NCBI RefSeq assembly: GCF_025399195.1
Contig: NW_026252098.1
Span: forward strand, 310,001-374,000
Direction of reading: 5' to 3'
DNA: 64,000 bases
DNA from: Umbelopsis ramanniana AG
Lineage: Eukaryota; Mucoromycota; Umbelopsidomycetes; Umbelopsidales; Umbelopsidaceae
Positions 48,409-58,777 of the stretch are shown piece by piece. The notes under the pieces are model-generated. The model saw nothing but the letters and a program-made list of their open reading frames with translations. It made no database searches and was not told where the DNA came from. Every line of letters starts with the position of its first letter. Within the stretch, counting starts at the first letter, position 1. The position numbers and the translations under genes were made by a program.

Positions 48409-51224
48409 TTAAAGACACTGTGAGTAGTAAGGGTTTTGCAGAGAACAAGTGCTTCCTGATACACAGCAAGTTGCGCCAGTCCAGTTAGAACCACCGCATT
48501 GACCATACTTAGCTATGCATGACGCAGTTGAAGTAGGTGTAGCGGACGTTGTGGTGGTTGTAGTTGTCTTTGATGTTGTTGTTTTGGAAACAGTAGTGGT
48601 TGATGTGGTCGTAGTCGTGGTTGATGTTGATGACACGGGAGTTGTGGAAGTCTTTGACACCGTAGTAGTACTGTAATGTTGATAGAACTATTAGTATGGT
48701 AACATGGAACTATACAGTTCTTAAAATTGAACTTACGTTGGAGTACTGGTGCTATTTGTCACAGCGCCAGCGATGTCACCGTAGACAGCACCTAAACCAT
48801 TTGTTCCAATGTAAACTCTTCCATAAATACGTGGGTCACCGGTCAATGCTTGATTGGCGGTTCCATATTGATGTTGGTCGTCGTTGATTCTAACCCATGT
48901 CACACCAGTGTCATCTGATCTAAAGAAACCATTCACACCGTTGACCTTTCCAACAATGTAAATGGCTGGATAGGTCAAACCAGGAGCAGCTTTACCGAAA
49001 CCAACAGAAACAGCAGATGTAACAACTGTCATGTTTGTAAATGATGTGCCGTTATTGACAGAATGGAAGAGGCCACCTGTTCCTCCAGCGATCCAAACAT
49101 CACCTTCAATGCCAGGAACAGCCTTGATTGCTTTATCGGTTCCAGCCGTCAAACTAGGAAGCCCAGTAGCTGCGGTTTTGGTAAAGGTTGCTCCACCGTT
49201 AGTGCTGATGTAGACAGTAGAGCCAGAATATCCGTAGTATCTATGAAAATGTAAATGTTTCTTTAGTTACAGTAGTCGACTAAACGTTATCAGGTATGCA
49301 TAGGATTGTGACAAAACTTACTTCTTTCCATTAACACGATCTGATGCTATTCTTGAACCAGAAGGAATTCCAGAAGCCGCTGTCCAAGAAGATCCAGTTG
49401 TAGTGCTATAATAGACGACATCGCCAGTTGGACTCCATACTACAGAGCTACCATCTGCTGCAGCTGCAATCATACCGCCACCTGTGACAGCACTTGGGAC
49501 ACTGCTGGCAGCATACCAGCTGCTACCAGAAGAATAAGTGAATGCGACATAAGGAGAAGGTGTACCAACGCGGGCCATGAATGCGGGTGAACTTTCAGCA
49601 TAATCCATACCAGTGGTTGAAGTGAAAGATGGACTGCTGTATGCAGCAGTTGGGCATTTTGTGAGATCAGTGTGGACAAAACCACCAATGTCGCCCACCG
49701 CAGAGTAAAGATTAGCAGTGCCAGTAGGAGGGCTGAGCAAATCCAAAACGGAGGTCTCTTCAATACCATTTGCCATGACTGATATGTTGATAGTGGATCC
49801 CGAATCCCAGTTTTTCAGATTATTGGAACCCCACAGGGTAGCACCTGTGCCCCAGAAGATACGATTAGAGTTGAAAGGATCAATTTCAAGAGCTTCAATC
49901 ATCCAACCAAGTTTGATGGTAGGCTCAGGCGCGACTGCATCGGGAGCAGTCAACCAAGGTGAAGCAGAATCATCAATGCTGTATCGGTAGCTTCGACTGG
50001 GATAACTTGTCCAATCCCATATTTGCGTCCAGTTAGCTCCGCCATTGGTACTGCGGAAGATAATGGCATCAGGCCACCATGAATTCAAGGATACTGTCAT
50101 GATTGTTTGAGGATTGGTAGCATCGATAGCCAAACCACCATAGCCAAAATAAGGGCTGGGATAAGGATTGATATCGGTCCAAGCTCCTGTAGCAGTGTTG
50201 TACTTGGCAAGTGTACCATTGGAACCGTCGTACGGGCCAACGCCGTTTGAGTAAGAGATGTAAAGGTAGCCATCAGAGCTTATTCTACCTTTATGCGGGA
50301 AGAATCCATTAATAGGTTGACCAGAAACAGCACTCCAGGTAGTACCTCCATTCTTGGTGACATCTGAGCAATGAATGAAAGAACCAGTGAATTAATTCTC
50401 GGTGATGCTAAAAGTTCATTTCAAACTGGATCACGTCACTTACAGATATTGCTGGTTGTATTGTCGGCGACTCCTACGTATACAGTAGGTGTAGCTGAAC
50501 CAGATGTACCACTGCTCTTATCGAATGTGACGAATGTAATACCGACAGGGTCGGTGAAGTAAACGGGATCGAAAACCTGTGAAAATTGGCTCAGCTAATA
50601 TCCAAGGGATGATGGTAATAAGCTATATTGAAGAAAATATAATCTTACATATGGTCCCGTGTTAGGCAAAGAGGTAACATTTGTCCAGGTTGCGCCATAG
50701 TTAGTACTCTTCCAAAGACCATGACCACTACGAGCTCCGAAAAATAGAGTGCTTCCCAAATTGGGATCAATGGCAAGTCGCTCACCAGTGCCACGACCGG
50801 GATCATTGCCACCGACCTTGAAAGGCAAAGGGTTGACTTGCCAGCTATTTCCTTGATTGGTTGAAGACAAGATGGCGCCGTTATTTGTATCCCATGAATT
50901 GGTATACATTCCAGCAGCTACATAGACACGGGATGCATCATTTGGATCAGCAGCAAGCGCATCGGAACCCAATAGATTCCAATTATCAGAGCCAACCCAT
51001 TGGGACAAACTGTTCCATCTGCTTGTTGTAGTATTCCATCGGTAGACACCACCGATATCTGTACGAAGATATATAAGATCTTTTTGAGCTTGACTGAAGA
51101 CGACACTTGGGATAAAGCCACCGCCTACAATTTGTGCGTTGTTCCAAGAATATTGATAGGATTGAGTAGCTGCTGCAGCTGTGGAGACCAAGATGGTATA
51201 GGCCCAAGTCTTAATTGAAACCAT
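48409..51224 (-). CDS. Secreted GH74 xyloglucanase with C-terminal CBM1
   Basis: GH74 enzymes are endo-xyloglucanases or oligoxyloglucan reducing-end cellobiohydrolases built from two seven-bladed propellers. The start at 51224 gives a signal peptide, [20 protein letters not shown], with cleavage near residue 20. The mature protein opens [20 protein letters not shown]. The two catalytic Asp are seen in [12 protein letters not shown] and [12 protein letters not shown]. Propeller-blade motifs recur ([32 protein letters not shown]), as does [11 protein letters not shown] Thr/Ser/Lys linker of about 45 residues, split by an intron near 48.7 kb, leads to a six-Cys CBM1 ([23 protein letters not shown]). 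The gene points to plant cell-wall breakdown. Five or so introns are present. It is flanked on its 5' side by a 4.2 kb gene-poor stretch. Confidence 0.95.
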
Positions 51225-51338
51225 GCTGGGATTTGCTATTCAGGATAATGCTAGAATATGGTAGTTCACCAAGCCTGAAATAGAGTAGACTTCAATCTTC
51301 AATCACAATGTCTTTGAGTGTGATAAGTGGCAATCCCA

Positions 51339-51347
51339 TTATATATA
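51339..51347 (-). promoter_or_regulatory. TATA box of the GH74 gene
   Basis: Read on the minus strand this is TATATATAA, about 115 bases before the GH74 start codon. That would place transcription start about 80-90 bases before the ATG. Secreted hydrolase genes commonly have such inducible TATA promoters. Confidence 0.5.
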
Positions 51348-52710
51348 CGTAACCGAATGTTACAGCTTCAACAGCCAGGACGCATGGCAAATGCCACAAT
51401 ATCCATTTGTAACATAACAGCGTTCTCACTCCCACACGACTTATTTCCATATATCATCAGTTCACGAGCACAGCATAGAAAGGGTATCATGCACTGTGTC
51501 ATCCAGTGTTATATTATCTAATACAGCGGAGTCATCACGCTGTGGGGAGAAGCAACGATCAGGCCGTTCCACGGGTGGCACACCTCAGTTTCACGAAATT
51601 AAATGTGTCTGGCGTTCATTAATTTCACAAATGTTCGGGAAATTTTCCAAAATGGATGCAGCATGGATATATTCCGGCTGCATTGCCCCACTATCGTATC
51701 ACATTAACACAAAGTACCGAAATTCTAGTCTTTCGCATGATCGAGAGGGTGCTACTTTCTATATATGCAATGAGTTTTAATTCACAATTCATTGCTACAC
51801 GGCTGCTTTGAGAAACATGCCGCCTTACAAGAGATTGTCTATACAAACGTAAAACAAATAATGGATTAGTGATGCTTATTTACCAGTGAAATCATATCTT
51901 GTGCAGGCCGCGCTGTAGAAACTGCTTCTCGGAGAACTCTCGTGTTACCGACATACTACTGAGAAAGTGGACAAACATGCTGGAGGTGCTACACAGCACA
52001 GCGGCGCTCTTTCAAGTTCTAGCGACATATGATCCAAGCTTTTGCAGAAACCGACCATTTGAAAGAAACAATACAAAGTGAAGCTATGAATTTTAGTACT
52101 CGGAAAGCAGCCCTGAGAAGCATGCCATATGGTGTTTTCCATATACACCTAAAAGACAGTGCTACCATCACACCATTTAAGCGTCACGAGGAAGTTTTTA
52201 ACTTAGTGTATTGGTCGGAGGTTTTCAGTATGGTTGGTAGTGACCTTGACCATAGTAGCACTTGGTTTTAAGACTGTTCGGGACATTGGCAGCTGAAATC
52301 CTCCGTAACGCATTCACAATCAGATTCGTTAAATCCTAACCGCTGAGGTTATGTAGGCTACTAATGACATAAAAGCGACTGCCAGCTTTGGCCATTGCGC
52401 AATTTTGCAATACCACCTTTGATGCTGTTATGGTGTCCCATCATTGATATTACCTCGCGTAATTCCAGGCTTGCTACTTGCAATTAGATTACCTTGCTTT
52501 CGACTAGATTTTATGTTATAAACCACATTCAATCATGGTTTCATCATAAAGTTGCAGAATTTAAAGACAGAACCGAATATTATTTACCAAGGTTTAGTCT
52601 TAGAAGTTATGTCTCGCATCCAATTCTTTCATAATGCTTCTTCTTCTAGGCTTTCTTTTCATATCCTGAGAGCTGCTATCGCTGTCAGTAGGTTTCCTAA
52701 ACACATTTGG

Positions 52711-52738
52711 ATATATTGTTATATATTGTTATATATAT
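52711..52738 (+). repeat. Short tandem repeat, 10-base unit
   Basis: The unit ATATATTGTT occurs twice exactly and is followed by a partial third copy (ATATATAT). It lies within the gene-poor region. Confidence 0.7.
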
Positions 52739-54037
52739 CTTCCAAATTATCACGCCTGCTATTTTGCTCGCCGGGTATGATCGATTTGGTCCGGGTTCAG
52801 TTCACTTCTTCTTGCCATTGGGATCCGACGTATAATTTTGTTAACCATCCATCAGCGGAGTTTGACTACATTAGAGGCGATGCGAAAGTGCCATTGTCGG
52901 TTGAGTAAAGTTGGGGTTTGAAAAAGCGGCGGTTTGCTATTTACTGTAGTATTTACAGTGGAGGCTTGATTTCCCGCGTTTTCATATTCTGTTTCCAAGT
53001 TTGTTTGGCTAGTGGAATACACCAGTTGGCCAATCTCTCTTCCTTCTAATAACACTTGATGTAATGACCGCATTCGCTTCTCAAAAGCAAGCTACCAACC
53101 CTTTAGCAAGTTAAAGATTGGAAAAAAAAAATAGACTAAGCGCTATGAGCGAAAACACTCTCCATAACTAACTATGATGATTTTTTTCCGGCTTGTGCTC
53201 ATTTCGGACATGAAGTGCAAGATCGTCTAATTCGTTTTGCAATGCTCATGGCGGTGCCGATTCCTCTGCAAACATGACATTGCGTAGATCTTTGAGATGA
53301 ATGTGATTAATATTGGGAGTGATTTGATAGCTTGTAGTTCATTAGTTTAAACTGCTTTATTAGCATTTGTAGCTTTCTACAAAGTAGGTCTATGTCTCCA
53401 CAACTTGCGCGTAGGCTACATCCGGGATTCCGATGTCCGTCTTTTGTCTGCCGTATTGGAGTTGCCTTTCGCATTATCTTGTGTATTCGAGCAGGAATAC
53501 AATTATTGTCCTGTCTTATGTGTCCTTTATGTAGTTTACATCGCTTAGTAACCAGCAGGGAAGTACAAAGCTTCTATCTTTTTCAGCTCGGTTTCAGCTT
53601 TCAATGGGTGCGTAATTGCCAATAGTAGGTTTGTGACCATTCGTCGGGCGAAATGTAAACAGAGATACTCCCAAGAATCTATGCAGTTTGATTAGAGCCT
53701 GCTTCAAAGCAATAGATAATTAAAATCTATTGATCTATAAGTCTAAAGAGAAAATACGACTTTCCTTTTAGGTGAAAGGAGAAAAATATGCTGCGCATAT
53801 CGGTAAACAGCAACATCAGCTGTTGTATATTGGGGACAATCCTCATATTTCGTGTTGACCAACGAATATTATTGACACATATATGAAAATTTTATTGAAA
53901 TATTAAAAGAAATGAGAACCACCAGGAGAAGGTTTCATGACTCATATGTTGCTACAGTGAGATGCAGGACAACAAACTAAATTATTACGTTTTACTTTTG
54001 AATTGAATAAAAGTATCTGGTCCAAATTTTAAAATAC

Positions 54038-54111
54038 GATTTCTTGGTGTAGTCGGTTATCACGTCTGTCTAACACACAGACGGTCGCCGGTTCGAATCC
54101 GGCAGAAATCA
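54038..54111 (+). tRNA. tRNA-Val (anticodon AAC)
   Basis: A complete cloverleaf can be drawn: acceptor stem GATTTCT with AGAAATC, a D arm around GTGTAGTCGGTTATCAC, and anticodon stem TCTGT with ACAGA. The seven-base loop CTAACAC places AAC as anticodon. The variable loop is CGGTC and the T arm GCCGG TTCGAAT CCGGC. The B box GGTTCGAATCC is at 54090-54100 and the A box lies in the D arm. There is no intron, and the 3' CCA is not encoded, as usual in eukaryotes. Discriminator base A at 54111. Confidence 0.97.
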
Positions 54112-54112
54112 C

Positions 54113-54118
54113 TTTTTT
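54113..54118 (+). terminator. RNA polymerase III terminator of tRNA-Val
   Basis: A run of six T starts two bases after the tRNA 3' end, the normal Pol III stop signal. Confidence 0.85.
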
Positions 54119-55368
54119 GATTTTTGTACGTATCTCTAATACAAATTCCATTGCGGCTGTCTCAGAGCTGTCGTTTTAAAATATGGAACGACGGATTGTC
54201 ATTCTAACAATCATTAGTAGCTTTTTTGGATTTTGCAGTGTGAGTAGCTCATTTTACTTTTTACAGCGAAATGTGGCTTTGGTGTGCTAGGTGAACTCTC
54301 AGTATTGGTGTCCCGTTATGCTACTCCTCTTTGCTCACCAACACAAATATTGATTGGACAGTCAAACTTGAAGAAAATTAGTACTTAAGAGTTAGAGAGC
54401 GCATGACATCTATATTAAACTTAGTCAGACGCAGTCTCAAATATACTCGAGCTTTCCAGATTGGAGGTAAAGGCAACCTGGTGGAAGCGCTACCGTTACG
54501 AGTAATACACTTGAGATCGTTGCTCTTTGCCTACAATTTAAATATAGATAGTCTATATCTTTTGGAAACGCGCTCTGATTATGCTCGAATGACAATGTTA
54601 CCAAAGGTAGCAATGAAATAATTGTATATTAGTGGGGAAAATTTATCTTCTTCTATAAAAAAATCTTCCCTGGTGTATTATACTACTGGCCACTCATTTT
54701 ATAAGAAATAAAAAAAAAATGTTATTAAAAGAAAGAAGAATCCGCCATAGTTTACATGGTTACAAATATACAAATACTCTGAAGATTTGAAAGGTCAGCT
54801 AAAAGTCGAAGACTTTATGTTCAGGTTCAAAATAACAAGGACGATGTGTATTGAGAAGATGTATCGCTGAAGGCTTTGTCAATATACAATTCTTAGAAAT
54901 AAATATTTCCACCATGACAGCAGAATTTTATTCTTCTCTGGCATATCCTTTCCCCATTCTGGCATTGTAGCCTGTTGTTGCATCGATAAAAAAATGAAAT
55001 AAATTTGCAAAATCCATTGCTATACCAGATTGCCCAAGCCTATTGTAAGAAAAAGTTGCTCATTTAGAGAATGCAAAAGATGAAAGATAATCTGATGTTT
55101 ACGCTGCGCTTTGGTATCGTCAGAGCCATGAATATGCTGACCTGAGATCAGATCATTGGTGGATTATTAATCGTAGCAAAATGTGTGACAATGAAAACTT
55201 CAAGAATACTTGAAAGTTTGATGGTGTCAATATCAGATAAAGAGGATATTCAAGAGGAAGCTACTCTAAAAAACAAACAAAGGATGCGTCTTACACTCTG
55301 CCTCGCATCGGTTGGGCAGCAACAAATTTCAAATGATGACAGCAAATGGCTGGCTTTAAAAAATAGCG

Positions 55369-55374
55369 TATAAA
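55369..55374 (+). promoter_or_regulatory. TATA box of the glutathione S-transferase gene
   Basis: TATAAA stands 62 bases before the start codon, leaving a leader of about 30 bases. Confidence 0.5.
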
Positions 55375-55430
55375 ACTGGCAAACGCCAATTCTAAGTGCA
55401 GTGCTTCTTTTTTCACCTCTCACACCAAAT

Positions 55431-56198
55431 ATGACTGCTGTACTCTATTATAAACCTGCGTCTCTATACTCCTCCATGGTTCGCATGGTGATTGCAGAAA
55501 AGGGAATCAAGGATATCAAGTTCAACGAGGTGGACTTGGAGCATTTTCAGAACCTTTCACCTGACTATATCAAGATCAATCCTAAAGGCCAAGTACCTGC
55601 TTATGTATCTCAAGACGAGACACTTACAGAATCATTGGATATCAGCATGTATTTGGAGTCTCATTACTCTTCACCATCACTTTTGCCTGGAGAATCATCT
55701 GCTCGTTCACGTGTCATCGCAGATCTCGCGTCCTTGTACGATATCAGCTATTTCGCAATTTGCTTTGGTGTGAGCACTCCTGAACAGGCGGAGAAAGAGA
55801 GATCGGCTAAAGAAGCGGTCGTGAAGAAGAATGTCGATGAAGTCAAGCGACAGATGGAGCTCCATCCAGAATTACGGGAGCAGTATGAAACCCGTATTCA
55901 AATATATGGTAACAAGTCAAAGTATATCTTGGATCCTGCAGCCGTACAAGCCAACTGGGTTAAACTTCGTGCACTTTTGGACGCCTTTGAAGATAACTTG
56001 ACGTACGGAAAATTCCTCAGCAAGGAAAATGACTACTCCTTGTTGGATGCCCATGCAACGCCAGTGTTAGCACGGCTCGTGAAGATTGGGCATGAACAAG
56101 AAATTCAAAGTCGATCACGATTGGCGGAATACTGGGCGCGTCTCCAAGAAAGAGACAGCTTCAAAACTGTGTATGATCGTCCCGTAAGTCTGTGGTAA
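55431..56198 (+). CDS. Glutathione S-transferase-like protein
   Basis: One exon of 255 codons starts at ATG 55431 (MTAVLYYKPASLYSSMVRMV). The N-terminal thioredoxin-like domain shows the first strand with a Ser-rich turn (LYSSMVR), the cis-Pro loop NPKGQVPAYV and the glutathione gamma-glutamyl site ESLDISMYLE. An all-helical C-terminal domain follows, with YSLLDAHATPVLARLVKIG as the N-capping/D-helix region. It conjugates or reduces substrates with glutathione in the cytosol. The middle of the protein has a charged segment (KEAVVKKNVDEVKRQMELHP) longer than in compact GSTs, so class is unclear. Lack of introns and a close TATA box suit a stress-inducible gene. Confidence 0.85.
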   Translation: MTAVLYYKPASLYSSMVRMVIAEKGIKDIKFNEVDLEHFQNLSPDYIKINPKGQVPAYVSQDETLTESLDISMYLESHYSSPSLLPGESSARSRVIADLASLYDISYFAICFGVSTPEQAEKERSAKEAVVKKNVDEVKRQMELHPELREQYETRIQIYGNKSKYILDPAAVQANWVKLRALLDAFEDNLTYGKFLSKENDYSLLDAHATPVLARLVKIGHEQEIQSRSRLAEYWARLQERDSFKTVYDRPVSLW

Positions 56199-56351
56199 TG
56201 CATATTTACTGTGGTGCAGTATGATTATAGATATGGAATGAAGTGTCATCCGTAGTTCTGTCTGATTATTCAAATGTGTCAAGAATTATATGAATGCTAC
56301 ATTTCCATTTAATAAATCATTTGCTTTAGTGTTTAAGTATCTACAGTCAGT

Positions 56352-58566
56352 CTATACGGCCATATTCTCGTCGGCCCAGAATTTGAACGTCCGATCGTAA
56401 CCAGAAGAGACAACGTATTTTCCATCTAGTCAAGAGCAAAATGGGTGTCAGTGATCATCGATATCAGGAAGTTTCAGCAATCATGTTCTACCACGTACCG
56501 TTTGAGACATCAACGCCCATAACTTTGCCTTCATGTCCTTCCAAGCTTTTGATTAACTTATAATCATCGGCGCTCCATATCTTGACGCTTCCGTCATAGC
56601 CGCCTGTAACAAGGTATTGTCCTGCATGATTGGCGAGGTCTGTATCCATAGCTCCTGAGACTGGAGGCTGACCACGATAGAATTTGACATCGGAGACAAG
56701 AGAGCGATGAGCTGCAATGGTGTAGATACTGCGCAAATTTCGCATATCCCATATCCGAACTGTATTGTCAGCACTTCCGGACGCAAGTTGGTAACCGTTT
56801 GGAGACCAGCTTAGAGCCAGAATATCTTTCACATGGCCTTGTAAAGTCATGGACGATCTTCCTGTTCGCATATCCCATACTCTTCCAATAGCATCCAAGC
56901 CGCTATTGATAAATTTCAAGGTGTGAGAATATCGTTTTAAACGTGACGGATCCATGAGAATCACTTACCCGCTGGCAACCAGTGATCCATCTCCTTGGAA
57001 AGATAGAGCATAAACTTCACGAGAATGACCCTCTTGCATTAACAATTCTTGAGTGGTGTCGACATCCCACAGACGCCAGGTCCCATCAAAGCTAGCACTA
57101 CCAACAAACCGTCCAGAAGGATGGAAATCTATCCTAGCAATTCGACCGGCATGTCCACTCATAGTTGCCATTGGCGTTTCACTGAAAAATGGTGGTTAGT
57201 ACAAATCTTCAAAAACTGAAAGGGCAAAGCAAGATCTTACCTTTCCAAGTTCCATAAGTGAATATTCGAGTCAGCACCACCAGTAGCAATGTTCAAGCTG
57301 GCTTTGTCTTGCGATATCGTTGATTGCGGATGGAATACAACTCCACCAATACGATCTGTATGTCCCCTCAACGTTTTTATACATTCGCTGTTAGATACAG
57401 ACCATAGTTTACACAAGCCTGACCAAGCTCCAGTGATGACCATGGATGAGTCGGGACTGAATGCACATTGAGCAAGTGGTCGGTCGTCTGCAAGTTGGGA
57501 TGACCAATTTGTGTAGTTCTATAAGGACGTGGTTAGGCACATTTAAGATTAATGTAAATTTTTCGGAAATATGGGCCATCCTTATTACCTTTAAACGATC
57601 ATGTAGTTCCTTCCTAGATTTTCTGAGTGAAGGTATAGGGGTGTCTTGTTCTGCCTTATGCTGTATAATCCTGGTTTTCGCTCTATAGAGAATGTAAGTC
57701 ATAAAAAAATGTAATGAAGTCCACGTAGCATCGCACTATACCTTGGAATGGAATACTTTGCTATCCATTGCCTAGCCTCCAATAATTCTTGTGATCCGGG
57801 AGTGAAAAACTCTTCTTCAGCCTACATTAAAGTCATTATTTAACATCTCTGATCTTTACACAAAACCATAAGGCCAGATCTACTCACTTCCTCTTCATTA
57901 GATTTGACGCTCTCCATTTCCTCATCTTCGGCTTCTCCTGCACCTTCCCGTTGCGAGAGTAAATAGCGAAGACGATCACGTCTGTCGCCAGGCTGCATTT
58001 TAAAAAAATATTTAGCTTGATTTGGTTCCGAGTTATAGTAAAAGTGAACAAAAGGATGCTTACGCCTTCAGCGAAGAGGCACTGGGGTTCGCCTAGTTCG
58101 CGCAGCCGTGCGCGAACACGTCCATCGTCAGTTGGGACTGCGAGCTGACGAGCGCGAGCACGACGCTCAAATTCCTCAACAACGGCGTCTTGTTCTTCTC
58201 GAACAACCTGGGATGATCCTGATAGTTCATAGTGTGTTTCGTCGGCTATTATGGGTAGGTAAATGGGGATGATCAGTTATTAGGTATAGTCAGAATATGT
58301 ACGAAATATACAAGAATAGTAATGGTCGCCACTCCTTGTTCACTGTTGTTGTGAAAGCAAGGAGTAGCTTCTTCAGGTGGGCAAATATATGGCGCTCTTG
58401 TAGCCGGAAGAAGTCAGCATTCTAACACTCAATTTAACTTACATAGATCTTCCAGATTGATTCCGGTGGAATCGTCTTGATCAACAGCCATTCGGGTTTG
58501 ATTACGACGTCGTTCCTCCGCCTCTATGGATCCGAAATGCACACGGTCGGTTTGCGATTGTTCCAT
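56352..58566 (-). CDS. PRP4: U4/U6 snRNP protein Prp4 (PRPF4)
   Basis: Prp4/PRPF4 is a WD40 component of the U4/U6.U5 tri-snRNP. The start at 58566 gives MEQSQTDRVHFGSIEAEERR, the expected family N-terminus. Next are the SFM (splicing-factor motif) region VPTDDGRVRARLRELGEPQC, LFAEGPGDRRDRLRYLLS, and a helical linker ending with SLRKSRKELHDRLK. Seven WD40 blades follow: CAFSPDSSMVITGAWSGLCK, LRGHTDRIGGVVFHP, MSGHAGRIARIDFHPSGRFV, LQGHVKDILALSWSPNGYQL, SGSADNTVRIWDMRN, TGGYDGSVKIWSADD and SSGYDRTFKFWADENMAV. The stop is at 56352. Several short introns are present. It shares a 211-base divergent promoter with PMT4. Confidence 0.95.
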
Positions 58567-58777
58567 AGTGACAGTCTCTAGGAGGTGTCGCGAAAGGGGA
58601 TAGGGTTATTATGTGGTATGCGCTGGCAGCCCTTGACCGGCTTTTTTTTATTTTATTTTGTCTAAATTTCAGACGGAGATCGATGTGGCGAATTCAAGGA
58701 GGAGAGGGGCTTCAGAGACTAGAAAACGCGAGTCCTCCCAGACACAAACTCATTTCTTACTGTCTGTCAATCCTATA
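58567..58777. promoter_or_regulatory. Compact bidirectional promoter, PRP4/PMT4
   Basis: Only 211 bases separate the two start codons. A T-rich tract lies near 58640-58665. No TATA box was seen for either gene, as expected for housekeeping promoters. Confidence 0.5.

Larger units (their letters stand above)
51225..55430. other. 4.2 kb gene-poor, AT-rich region
   Basis: Apart from a tRNA-Val gene and the promoters at each end, no gene could be supported. Open frames near 51.5, 52.0-52.3, 52.55-52.9, 53.4 and 54.4 kb lack family resemblance, splice logic or flanking support. A short tandem repeat lies at 52711. No transposase, reverse transcriptase or terminal repeats were recognised. Confidence 0.5.

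Noticed and set aside
48540-48665. Thr-codon repeats as a minisatellite or CRISPR-like array
   Set aside because: These are degenerate Thr/Ser codons of the GH74 linker, with no regular unit or spacers. No CRISPR array is present in this eukaryotic window.
52552-52908. 118-codon open frame in the gene-poor region
   Set aside because: It has no similarity, unusual composition and spans the ATATATTGTT repeat, so it was judged a chance frame.
53392-53625. Cys/Leu-rich open frame near 53.5 kb
   Set aside because: No recognisable motif or upstream signal was found, and hydrophobic chance frames are common in T-rich DNA.
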